Shown here: in pieces, positions 1 through 7,879 of the stretch | How the letters are laid out: each line of letters opens with the position of its first letter | Position numbering within the stretch: position 1 is the stretch's first letter | Origin: CAVRXZ01 sp963773035 | Lineage (GTDB): Bacteria; Acidobacteriota; Vicinamibacteria; Vicinamibacterales; CAVVIG01 | NCBI GenBank assembly: GCA_963773035.1 | Contig: CAVYZX010000002.1 | Span: 62,001 to 126,000 of the forward strand | DNA: 64,000 nt | Direction: 5' to 3' | The notes under the pieces: generated by a model | The model's input: the letters and a program-made list of their open reading frames with translations, nothing else | Database searches by the model: none | Told to the model about the DNA's origin: nothing | Position numbers and translations under genes: made by a program

Positions 1-28
1 TTTCGCACCTGCACCCATACGGGCGAGC

Positions 29-604
29 TCACTTGCGACCTTTCACGGCAAGCTCGCGAGCCAGCCACGCCTTGGCCACCGTCCAGCGGCGCTTTACTGT
101 CGCTGGGGAAACGTCGAGCGTTTCCGCTGCCTCCTCGATGGACAACCCGCCAAAAAACCGAACTTCGACGACCCGAGCGAGTTCGGCATCGAGCGCTTCG
201 AGCCGAGTCAGCGCCTCGTCGAGCGCCTCGAGATCAATCGGGGGAGCCTCTGCTGCAAGGAGGCCGGCATCGAGCGTCACACGAATGCGGCTGCCGCCAC
301 GCTTGACGGCGTGCCGGGCCCGCGCCCGTTCGACCAGAATTTGCCGCATGGACCGCGCAGCGATTCCGAAAAAATGCGACCGGTTCTGCCACGACAGCTT
401 GGAGTCCTGCATCAACCGAATGTAGGCGTCGTGAACGAGCGCAGTCGCCTGCAGAGTCTGACCTGGCCGTTCCCGCCTCATGTAACTGGCGGCGAGACGC
501 CGGAGCTCCTCATACACGAGCGGCATCAACGCTGAAAGGGCTTGCTCGTCGCCGCGACGGGCACTTTCGACGAGCTGCGCCACCGTGGTTTTCGACGAAG
601 TCAT
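29..604 (-). CDS. ECF-family RNA polymerase sigma factor (X6/TIGR02999-like)
   Basis: A 191-residue sigma-70 family factor of the extracytoplasmic-function type. The region 2 helices lie at about residues 25-95 (LVYEELRRLAASYM, then TLQATALVHDAYIRLM, then FFGIAARSMRQILVERAR), and region 4 with its helix-turn-helix is at about 130-185 (RFFGGLSIEEAAETLDVS, PATVKRRWTVAKAWL). The length and the ATALVHDAYIRL motif fit the 'sigma-70 X6' ECF group, which is expanded in Acidobacteriota and Planctomycetes; members are often followed by a Ser/Thr kinase gene, which here would lie beyond the left edge. The start is 4 bases after the stop of the upstream monooxygenase gene, so the two are probably co-transcribed. 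No anti-sigma factor gene is seen in the window. The family call is firm; the regulon is unknown. Confidence 0.9.
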   Translation of the reverse strand: MTSSKTTVAQLVESARRGDEQALSALMPLVYEELRRLAASYMRRERPGQTLQATALVHDAYIRLMQDSKLSWQNRSHFFGIAARSMRQILVERARARHAVKRGGSRIRVTLDAGLLAAEAPPIDLEALDEALTRLEALDAELARVVEVRFFGGLSIEEAAETLDVSPATVKRRWTVAKAWLARELAVKGRK

Positions 605-608
605 TCAG

Positions 609-1991
609 CTAGCGTCTGAGGAAGAGCTCCGCAAGCTGACGTCTGAAATGCGCAGCCTGGGCCTGGCGCAGGAGCGCTTCGTCGGCAGGCGACCGAGGGG
701 CCACGAGAAGCGACATGCTTCCCATCTCGTCGAGCGATCCCCGGCCCCATGTGACGCGCTTGGGCGGGTCGCTGGGATTGCGAAGATTGCCCGCAGAGTT
801 GTCGTACGTGATTCGGACTTCTATACGTGTTCCTTTGGGCAAGACGAACGGCGCCTTGTAGAAGTACGAATCCTGCCAGCCGAAGTCCCAGTCGTCGATC
901 CACAGAAGGCCCTTGGTTGAGCCGTCAGGAAGCGTCGCGGTCATCTTCATGTTCTTCGCGAGGTAGTGAGCATGAGCGCGTGCCCCGAATGCTTCAACGT
1001 CAGCAGGAAGGACCACGGTGTCTTCGATTTGGTAGTGCGCCTCGCCTGGCGGAATGTCGATGCCCATCGCAAACCCGAACACGGGCGGCACTTGGAACGA
1101 AACCAACGACTTCGCTGGCGGCTCGCTGGCGAAATAGAGAGCCAGCCGACCCCGCTCGACTTCGGGTTTGCCAGACGGATGCAAATGCAGCTGGACGACC
1201 AGGTTCGAATGCGGAGGAAGCCGCTGCGCGATGCCTTCTGGATAGAAGCGGGGGGTCATGCCCGGCACCCATCCGCCGATTCCATTGCCGCCGCGATCGG
1301 CACCGTTCTGGCCAAGTCCGCTACGAAGCCCGCGGCCGCGGCCTCCGCCACCAAGTCCCGGTACGACGTCGTCGGATCCGATGGATGCCGAGTCGGCGGC
1401 CGGGGTGACGAAAAACAGCGCGTGGTGAACGACTTTTCGCGCGCTCGGCTCGAAGTCAATCGCAGTAATCCACTTCTCATCCGGGAGATTCAAGGGCAGG
1501 ACCACATTGCGATAGAGATCGGGTCCGTCGGCCGGAACGTCGATCTCGCGTGCGAATTGCAGCTCGACACCCGGACGTCCAAGGGTCCAGCCTTCGGCAA
1601 ACGTCGGCGGCGCCGGCGCACGGCTCAAATCGCCAGACGGCATCCCAGCCGCCACCCAGTCGCGAATCGTTGCGATTTCCCGATCGCTCAACCGGCGATC
1701 GTCGCGGAATTCCGGAAAGCCATCGGCTGATGTCGCGTGCCAGGGCGGCATGAACCGTCTGCCCGTTGCGCGCACGATCAGATCGCCCCGTCTCTTGACC
1801 TCTTCGTACGATGTCAGAGGAAACGGTCCGGCCTGGCCTGGACGATGACAGGTGATGCAACGGCCGTAGATGATTGGTGCGATATCGGCCGCAAAGGTCG
1901 GAGGACTCGCAGGACTCGGACCTTGCGCCACGAATGCTCTCGTGGCGACCATCAGCAACAACGCCGACAAGCCCAAGGCTGCGCGCACCAT
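609..1991 (-). CDS. Secreted haem-c / type II copper ascorbate-dependent monooxygenase-like protein
   Basis: A 460-residue exported protein with a hydrophobic signal segment at residues 1-22. One c-type haem motif, CITCH, lies at residues 45-49, with a Met in RFMPPWH (residue 81) as a possible distal ligand. The rest resembles the PHM/dopamine-hydroxylase copper fold: VVHH at 187-190, HLH at 269-271 and HAH at 340-342 are the expected copper ligands. A Gly/Arg-rich loop lies at about 213-240. Such haem-copper fusions are common in Acidobacteriota and are usually paired with a redoxin, as here, where the redoxin gene ends one base upstream. The substrate cannot be read from the sequence. The family is reasonably sure; the specific reaction is not. 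Confidence 0.82.
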   Translation of the reverse strand: MVRAALGLSALLLMVATRAFVAQGPSPASPPTFAADIAPIIYGRCITCHRPGQAGPFPLTSYEEVKRRGDLIVRATGRRFMPPWHATSADGFPEFRDDRRLSDREIATIRDWVAAGMPSGDLSRAPAPPTFAEGWTLGRPGVELQFAREIDVPADGPDLYRNVVLPLNLPDEKWITAIDFEPSARKVVHHALFFVTPAADSASIGSDDVVPGLGGGGRGRGLRSGLGQNGADRGGNGIGGWVPGMTPRFYPEGIAQRLPPHSNLVVQLHLHPSGKPEVERGRLALYFASEPPAKSLVSFQVPPVFGFAMGIDIPPGEAHYQIEDTVVLPADVEAFGARAHAHYLAKNMKMTATLPDGSTKGLLWIDDWDFGWQDSYFYKAPFVLPKGTRIEVRITYDNSAGNLRNPSDPPKRVTWGRGSLDEMGSMSLLVAPRSPADEALLRQAQAAHFRRQLAELFLRR

Positions 1992-2546
1992 TCAGCGCTC
2001 CACGATCGTGCATCCAATCGCTTCGGTTTCGGAAGGCGCGATTGCTTTGCCGCTGAGCGCTGCGTCCAGCGCCAACCTTACGTCGTGACGAGTCGCCTCA
2101 CGACGCGACCTGCCGACGTCGATGTAGAGATCGTCGATCCGCCCGCGATAAAGCCGTCCTGCCTGCGAATAGATTGCCGCTTCAGGTGTGACCTTCGGCG
2201 CGACGGCCTGAACGACCACACGATCGCGATCGACGATTGAAGGGATCGTGGGTGGAACGCCGTACTCCTGCCTGTGCCGGATGACTTCAGCGTCGTTCCC
2301 GTCCGGGTACACGGCGAAACATCGAACGCCCCGAGAACCGTACTCCTCGCACGTGCGCTTGATTTCTGGCAGATAGCGGTTCGAGATGGGACAGTCGGTC
2401 GCCAGAAAGAACACGAGATCGAGTTGGTTGCCGGCGGGAGCAAACAGCGACCAAGGCTTGCCGTCCACGTCGCGAACCTGAATCGGCCGCGACGCTGTCG
2501 CAGTCGCCAGAACGGCGAGGAATAACGAAATGAGGCCTGACACCAC
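1992..2546 (-). CDS. Exported redoxin / thioredoxin-like protein
   Basis: A 184-residue protein starting at GTG, with a signal-like N-terminus (about residues 1-19) followed by an AhpC/TSA-Redoxin thioredoxin fold. The active site is the single-Cys motif TDCPISNRY (Cys52) and not CxxC. A second Cys sits near the C-terminus (IGCTIVER, Cys179) and could be the resolving cysteine. This DCPIS form with a terminal GC-I tail is typical of redoxins encoded beside cytochrome/copper monooxygenase proteins in Acidobacteriota. The stop codon abuts the start of the monooxygenase gene, implying translational coupling and a shared periplasmic role. The fold is confident; the partner is inferred from position. 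Confidence 0.8.
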   Translation of the reverse strand: MVSGLISLFLAVLATATASRPIQVRDVDGKPWSLFAPAGNQLDLVFFLATDCPISNRYLPEIKRTCEEYGSRGVRCFAVYPDGNDAEVIRHRQEYGVPPTIPSIVDRDRVVVQAVAPKVTPEAAIYSQAGRLYRGRIDDLYIDVGRSRREATRHDVRLALDAALSGKAIAPSETEAIGCTIVER

Positions 2547-2569
2547 GTGCTGTTACCTGCGAGTCCGCG

Positions 2570-2788
2570 CTAGTTACTCTCGGCGAGCAGGCGAACCGCC
2601 GACCGGACGACGTCGTCCAGGCCGGCGCCACCCTCGCGGTAGTGCGCAACGATCTGGCGTCTCATGCGGGGATCCCAGAAACGCCTCAGGTGAATGGCAA
2701 TATTCTTCGCAGCCTCGGCCTTGTCGGGCTCTGCGTTAAAGAATGCACCGATGTCATTGGCCATCGAGACAAGCCGCTCGACTCTCAT
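2570..2788 (-). CDS. fdsD: Formate dehydrogenase delta subunit FdsD
   Basis: A 72-residue protein with the FdsD pattern: RLVSMANDIGAFF at the N-terminus, then EAAKNIAIHLRRFWDPRMR. FdsD is a small subunit or assembly factor of the soluble molybdenum-dependent NAD-linked formate dehydrogenase. It begins 32 bases after the fdsA stop and is followed 23 bases later by the redoxin gene. In many proteobacterial operons fdsC (an FdhD-like sulfur-transfer protein) stands between fdsA and fdsD; no such gene is present here. Confidence 0.88.
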   Translation of the reverse strand: MRVERLVSMANDIGAFFNAEPDKAEAAKNIAIHLRRFWDPRMRRQIVAHYREGGAGLDDVVRSAVRLLAESN

Positions 2789-2820
2789 GCAGGCTCAAGT
2801 GTCGATCAGATGAAACTTGG

Positions 2821-5671
2821 TTATGCGTGCGTCGTTTCGCGCCCCTTGAGAAACTCGAGCTGCCGCTCGGTGAACGCACGGTGGCGCTTCTGCCACGCCG
2901 ACGGTTGGTTCACCTTGACGATTTCAACAGCCGTCACCTTGTATTCCGGGCAGTTCGTGGCCCAATCGGAGTTCTCGGTGGTCACGACGTTAGCGCCTGA
3001 TTCTGGGAAATGAAACGTCGTGTAAACCACGCCGGGGCGTACGCGGTCGGTCACTTCGGCAGGCAGCACAATCTCACCCGATCGGCTCGTTAGACCCACG
3101 AGATCGCCGTCGACGATGCCCCGAACCTCGGCATCGTGCGGGTGGATTTCGAGCCGGTCGGCGGCTGCCCAGGTCACGTTCGCCGTTCGCCGCGTTTGCG
3201 CGCCGACGTTGTACTGCGTCAGGGTGCGACCGGTCGTGAGCAGCAGGGGATAACGCCTGGTCGCACGCTCGGTGGTCGGCACATATTCAGTGACGAAGAA
3301 CTTGCCTTTGCCCCGAACGAATTCCCCAACATGCATCGTCGGCGTGCCCTCGGGCGCTTTGTCGTTGCACGGCCACTGGATGCTGCCCAGACGGTCGAGC
3401 TTCTCGTAGGTGAATCCGGCGAATGTCGGAGTCAGCTTGGCAATCTCGTCCATGATCTCGGATGGATGCCGGTAGTTCATCGGATATCCGAGCGCGTTGG
3501 ACAACAAGCACGTGACTTCCCAGTCCTGGAAGCCGGCGCGCGGCTCCATGACTTTCCGCACCCGCGAAACCCGGCGCTCGGCATTCGTGAAGGTGCCGTC
3601 TTTTTCGAGGAACGACGAGCCAGGCAGGAAGACGTGAGCGTACTTCGCCGTCTCGTTCAGGAACAGATCCTGAATAACGACACACTCCATCGAGGCAAGG
3701 GCGGCGGTGACGTGCTGAGTGTCGGGATCGGACTGCGCGGGATCTTCGCCCTGGATGTACATGCCCTTGAAGCTGCCGTCGAGGGCAGCCTCGAACATGT
3801 TCGGGATACGGAGTCCCGGCTCCGCCTGAAGGGGAACACCCCACACGGATTCGAAGCTTCCACGAACAGCCGCATCGGAGACATGACGATACCCGCTGAA
3901 CTCGTGCGGAAACGATCCCATGTCGCAGGATCCCTGCACGTTGTTCTGGCCCCGGAGCGGGTTGACGCCAACACCCTCGCGACCCAGGTTTCCGGTCGCC
4001 ATCGCCAGATGGGCGATGCACATCACCATCGTCGAGCCTTGGCTGTGCTCGGTGACGCCCAACCCGTAGTAAATCGCACCGTTACCGGCCGTCGCGTACA
4101 TGCGAGCGGCGCGCCGGACGAGATCGGGATCGACGCCGGTCGAAGCAGCGGTCGCCTCCGGTGAATTCCGCGGTTCAGCGACAAACGCCTTCCACTTGCG
4201 GTACGAATCCCCTTCACAGCGACTATCGACGTAGTCCTCCTTGACGAGGCCCTCGGTCACGATGACGTGCGCAAGAGCATTGAACAAGGCGACATTGGTA
4301 CCGGGCCGGAGCTGGAGGTGGTAGTCCGCCTCGATGTGAGGTGTTCGCACGAGCGCGATGCTGCGCGGGTCGATGATGATGAGCTTCGCACCCTGTCGCA
4401 AACGGCGCTTGAGCTGTGACGCAAATACGGGATGGCCTTCGGTCGGATTCGCGCCGACGATGATGATGGCATCGGATTTCATCACGGAGTCGAACGCCTG
4501 CGTGCCGGCCGATTCACCGATGGTGTTCTTCAGTCCGTAACCTGTGGGGGAGTGACATACTCGCGCGCACGTGTCCACGTTGTTGTTGCCGAATGCGGCA
4601 CGAACCATTTTCTGCACCAGAAACGTCTCTTCGTTGGTGCAGCGCGGATGAGGTGATGCCGCCGATCGAGTCTCGCCCGTACTTGGCCTGGATGCGGCGG
4701 AACTCGCTGGCTGCGTAGCCGATCGCTTCGTCCCAGCTGACCTGCTGCCACGGTTCGTCGATCGAACGACGGACCATTGGCGAGGTGACGCGGTCGGGAT
4801 GTGTCGCGTAGCCGAAGGCGAAGCGCCCTTTGACGCAGGCGTGCCCATGATTCGCATGGCCGTTTCGATTGGGCGCCATGCGCACCACCTGACCGTCCTT
4901 GACTTCCGCATTGAACGAACAGCCAACGCCACAATATGCGCAAGTCGTCGTCGTAACGCGTTCGGGCCGGCCCATCGCGACGACGGACTTCTCGGTCAAC
5001 GCGACGGTCGGGCAAGCCTCGACGCAGGCGCCGCACGATACGCACTCGGACGCCAAGAAGGGCTCGTTCTGGCTGGCCGAAACCTTGGAATTGAATCCAC
5101 GCCCCTGGATGGTCAGCGCAAACGTTCCCTGGACCTCGTCGCACGCCCGCACGCATCTCGAACAGACGATGCACATCGTGGGGTCGAAGTTGAAGTAGGG
5201 ATTGCTCGTGTCTGCCGGTAGCTGGTGGTGGTTCTCGCCGCTCAGGCCGTACCGAGACTCGGTGATGTCGAGGTCTTCGGCCATGTCCTGAAGCTCGCAG
5301 TGGCCATTGGCAGGGCACGTTACGCAGTCGAGCGGGTGGTCGGAGATATAAAGCTCCATCACACCGCGACGGAGTTGCGTGAGCTTGGGCGATTCGGTGT
5401 GTACCTTGATCCCGTCCGCCACGAGTGTCGTGCACGAAGCCGGATATCCCTTCCGGCCCTCGATCTCAACCAGACACAGCCTGCAAGAGCCAAATGCCTT
5501 GAGCATGTCGGTGGCACAAAGTTTCGGAACTTGACGGCCAACCATCGCGGCGGCCCGCATGATGGACGTGCCTTCTGGTACGGTGACGGAAACCCCGTCG
5601 ATATCGAGCGTGACGGTCTTGGAGGCGTCGACACGCGGCGTTCCAAGATCTCGATAGTCTGTGGAATACAT
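2821..5671 (-). pseudogene. fdsA: NAD-dependent formate dehydrogenase alpha subunit FdsA, split by a +1 frameshift
   Basis: This is the catalytic molybdopterin subunit, about 950 residues when joined. The N-terminal part (5671 down to about 4645) has a 2Fe-2S domain (Cys52, 63, 66, 80), a His/Cys cluster (HPLDCVTCPANGHC, 112-125), two 4Fe-4S clusters (CIVCSRCVRAC, CVSCGACVEAC) and the Mo-domain cluster CAYCGVGC. The remainder continues in another frame as RCTNEETFLVQKMVRAAFG and carries the active-site cysteine in CARVCHSPTGYG (Cys, not selenocysteine), then the bis-MGD domains to the stop at 2821. Removing one base at about 4645 (coding strand TCATCC[G]CGCTGC) restores SSRCTNEET, which matches the family. 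Both halves look fully conserved, so the break is either very recent or a sequence error. It lies between fdsB and fdsD. Confidence 0.9.
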
Positions 5672-5729
5672 GATGTGTATCTTCGGGCAGCCTTACAGGC
5701 CGCTGAAAAATGCAGCCTGATGTGAGACT

Positions 5730-7268
5730 TCAGGGCTGCTTCACGAAATCCTCCCGGAAGTACTTCAGGGCGCTCTGAACCGGAAAGGGCGTCATACCGC
5801 CCAGTCCGCAGAGAGAGCCATTTATCATCGTATCGCACAATTCCTCGAGGAGAGCCAGGTTTAGCTCCCGATCGGGGCCATGGACGACACGGTCGATCAC
5901 CTCAACGCCTCGCGTGGAACCGATGCGGCAGGGCGTGCATTTTCCGCAGGACTCGATCGCACAGAACTCCATCGCATACCGCGCCATCTGGGCCATGTCG
6001 ACCGTGTCGTCGAACACGACGACGCCGCCATGGCCCACCAGCGCGCCAACGTTGGTGAACGCCTCATAGTCGAGCGGTGTATCGAATTGGGACTCGGGCA
6101 TGAATGCGCCCAGAGGACCGCCAACTTGAACGGCCCGGATCGGACGACCCGACGCGCTCCCGCCCCCATAGTCGTACAAGAGCTCGCGCAGCGTGAGCCC
6201 GAATGCCTTTTCGATGAGACCGCCGCGCTTGATATTCCCACCCAGTTGGATCGCGAGCGTTCCCCGAGACCGGCCGACGCCAAAGTCTCGATAGTAGGCG
6301 CTGCCCTTGTCGAGGATGATCGGAACGCTCGCCAACGAGATCACGTTGTTGACGATGGTGGGCATCCCGAAGAGTCCCTTGACGGCCGGCAGGGGAGGCC
6401 GTGGACGTATCTCACCCCGCTTGCCTTCGAGGCTCTCGAGCATCGAGGTCTCTTCGCCGCAAATGTAGGCTCCGGCACCCAACCGAACCTCGAGATCGAA
6501 TCGTTTTCCGCTGCCGAGGATGTTGTCGCCGAGATAGCCGCGCTGATAGGCGGTATCGATCGCTCCAGACAGCGCACGGTTCGCGTGGGGATATTCGACG
6601 CGCAGGTAGATATAGCCTTGTGTGGCCCCCACCGCGAGCGCCGCGATCGTCATGCCTTCGATCAGCACGAACGGATCGCCCTCCATCAGCATGCGATCGG
6701 CGAAGGTTCCTGAATCGCCTTCGTCGGCATTGCATGTCACGTACTTCTGATTCGCCGGCGCATCGAGAACAGTCTTCCACTTGATGCCGGTCGGGAAGGC
6801 GGCTCCACCGCGGCCGCGCAAGCCGGAATCGGTGACCTCCTGAACGATCGCGGCCTGGCCCATGTCGAGGGCACGTCTCAGACCTTTGTACCCATCGTTC
6901 GCCAGGTAATCGTCCAGGTTCACCGGATCCGTAATCCCGACACGTGCAAACGTCAGACGCTCCTGCGTGCCGAAGTAGGGGACGGTCTCGACCGGTCCGA
7001 CAAGAAGCGGATGTGGTCCGCCTTCGAGAAATCCGGCGTCGAATAGGCCTTTGACGTCGTGCGCCGAGACTGGACCATACGCAACTCGTCCGGATGCAGT
7101 CTGAACCTCGACGAGAGGTTCCAACCAGCACATGCCCCGCGTTCCGTTGCGAACGACGCGAGCTTCGGCACGGCGCGAAGCGATTTCGTTTGAGATAGCC
7201 TGTGCGACGTCCTCGGCCCCAAGCGACTGAGCAGCGGCATCTCGAGGAACGTAAACCCCGACTGCCAT
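5730..7268 (-). CDS. fdsB: NAD-dependent formate dehydrogenase beta subunit FdsB (NuoF-like)
   Basis: A flavoprotein subunit of about 512 residues that binds FMN, NAD(H) and one 4Fe-4S cluster. A thioredoxin-like N-terminal domain (about 1-110) precedes the NuoF core, which has the NADH/FMN loop GLRGRGGAAFPTGIKW, then CNADEGDSGTFADR, and the C-terminal cluster motif ESCGKCTPCRIGSTRG with a later Cys in GSLCGLGGMTP. An in-frame codon five residues upstream exists, but the ATG at 7268 overlaps the fdsG stop (TGATG) and gives the usual N-terminus MAVGVYVPRDAA, so I chose it. It passes electrons between FdsA and NAD+ together with FdsG. Confidence 0.92.
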   Translation of the reverse strand: MAVGVYVPRDAAAQSLGAEDVAQAISNEIASRRAEARVVRNGTRGMCWLEPLVEVQTASGRVAYGPVSAHDVKGLFDAGFLEGGPHPLLVGPVETVPYFGTQERLTFARVGITDPVNLDDYLANDGYKGLRRALDMGQAAIVQEVTDSGLRGRGGAAFPTGIKWKTVLDAPANQKYVTCNADEGDSGTFADRMLMEGDPFVLIEGMTIAALAVGATQGYIYLRVEYPHANRALSGAIDTAYQRGYLGDNILGSGKRFDLEVRLGAGAYICGEETSMLESLEGKRGEIRPRPPLPAVKGLFGMPTIVNNVISLASVPIILDKGSAYYRDFGVGRSRGTLAIQLGGNIKRGGLIEKAFGLTLRELLYDYGGGSASGRPIRAVQVGGPLGAFMPESQFDTPLDYEAFTNVGALVGHGGVVVFDDTVDMAQMARYAMEFCAIESCGKCTPCRIGSTRGVEVIDRVVHGPDRELNLALLEELCDTMINGSLCGLGGMTPFPVQSALKYFREDFVKQP

Positions 7269-7744
7269 CAGCGGTTCTCCCAATGCGAGACGATCTCATC
7301 GAACCGCTCAGGTGTGACGCGGCCGTACAACTCGTCATCGATCATGATGGCCGGCGAGCAAGCACAATTCCCCAGACAGTAAACCGGTTCGAGCGAGAAC
7401 GTGCCGTTGGTCGTGGTCTGGTGAAAGTCGACGCCGAGCCGCCGCTTGGCATGGGCTTCGAGACCTCGCTGGTTCATCGACTGACAGGCTTCCGCTCGAC
7501 ACATATGTATCGTGTGGCGCCCTGGCGAAGTTTCGCGAAAGTAGTGGTAGAAGCTGATCACGCCGTGCACTTCGGCACGGGACAAATTCAAACCCTCGGC
7601 GATGATTGGAACTGCGGCGGCGGGGACATACCCAAGGGCGTCCTGGACTCCGTGCAATATCGGCAGGAGCGCCCCAGGCTTGCTCTTCAAGCGTTCAACG
7701 ACCGCCGACACCATTTCCCGCGCTCTTGAATCGAAAACATCCAT
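7268..7744 (-). CDS. fdsG: NAD-dependent formate dehydrogenase gamma subunit FdsG (NuoE-like)
   Basis: A 158-residue thioredoxin-fold 2Fe-2S protein. The four ligands are in CRAEACQSMN and CLGNCACSPAIMIDDELYGRV, the NuoE pattern. The N-terminal helical part (GALLPILHGVQDALGYVP, EGLNLSRAEVHGVISFYHYF) is also typical. It is the first gene of the formate dehydrogenase operon and overlaps the fdsB start, so the two are translationally coupled. Together FdsGBAD makes a cytoplasmic complex that oxidises formate to CO2 with NAD+ and is reversible in well-studied relatives. Confidence 0.92.
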   Translation of the reverse strand: MDVFDSRAREMVSAVVERLKSKPGALLPILHGVQDALGYVPAAAVPIIAEGLNLSRAEVHGVISFYHYFRETSPGRHTIHMCRAEACQSMNQRGLEAHAKRRLGVDFHQTTTNGTFSLEPVYCLGNCACSPAIMIDDELYGRVTPERFDEIVSHWENR

Positions 7745-7823
7745 GAATGCATCTAGTTTACTTCTCCCGTTGCGGTTCTGTCTGGCTGGTCCGGGAGCAA
7801 GGATCCGGCTTAGGACGGAAGCA

Positions 7824-7843
7824 GGTCCGCCTGAAGGCGGACC
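7824..7843. terminator. Perfect 8-bp hairpin between fdsG and the ADOP permease gene
   Basis: GGTCCGCC-TGAA-GGCGGACC forms an 8-bp GC-rich stem with a TGAA loop, about 18 bases downstream of the ADOP gene stop (minus strand). It could end ADOP transcripts before the fds operon, although no T-run follows on either strand. Because it is so symmetrical it could also be a copy of a REP-like intergenic repeat; no second copy was seen in this window. Confidence 0.45.
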
Positions 7844-7845
7844 CC

Positions 7846-7879
7846 ACTCGTAGCGCAGTGCTACTCGTAGCGCAGTGCG
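7846..7879. repeat. Tandem 17-base duplication at the 3' end of the ADOP gene
   Basis: Two adjacent copies of ACTCGTAGCGCAGTGCT (16 of 17 identical). The inner copy encodes the last residues of the permease (ALRYE and the stop codon) and the outer copy lies just past the stop. The permease reading frame is not altered. It looks like a small slippage duplication. Confidence 0.7.

Noticed and set aside
4514..4932. Two overlapping separate formate dehydrogenase alpha proteins
   Set aside because: The halves are complementary parts of one FdsA and join at a conserved motif, so a split gene is the simpler reading.
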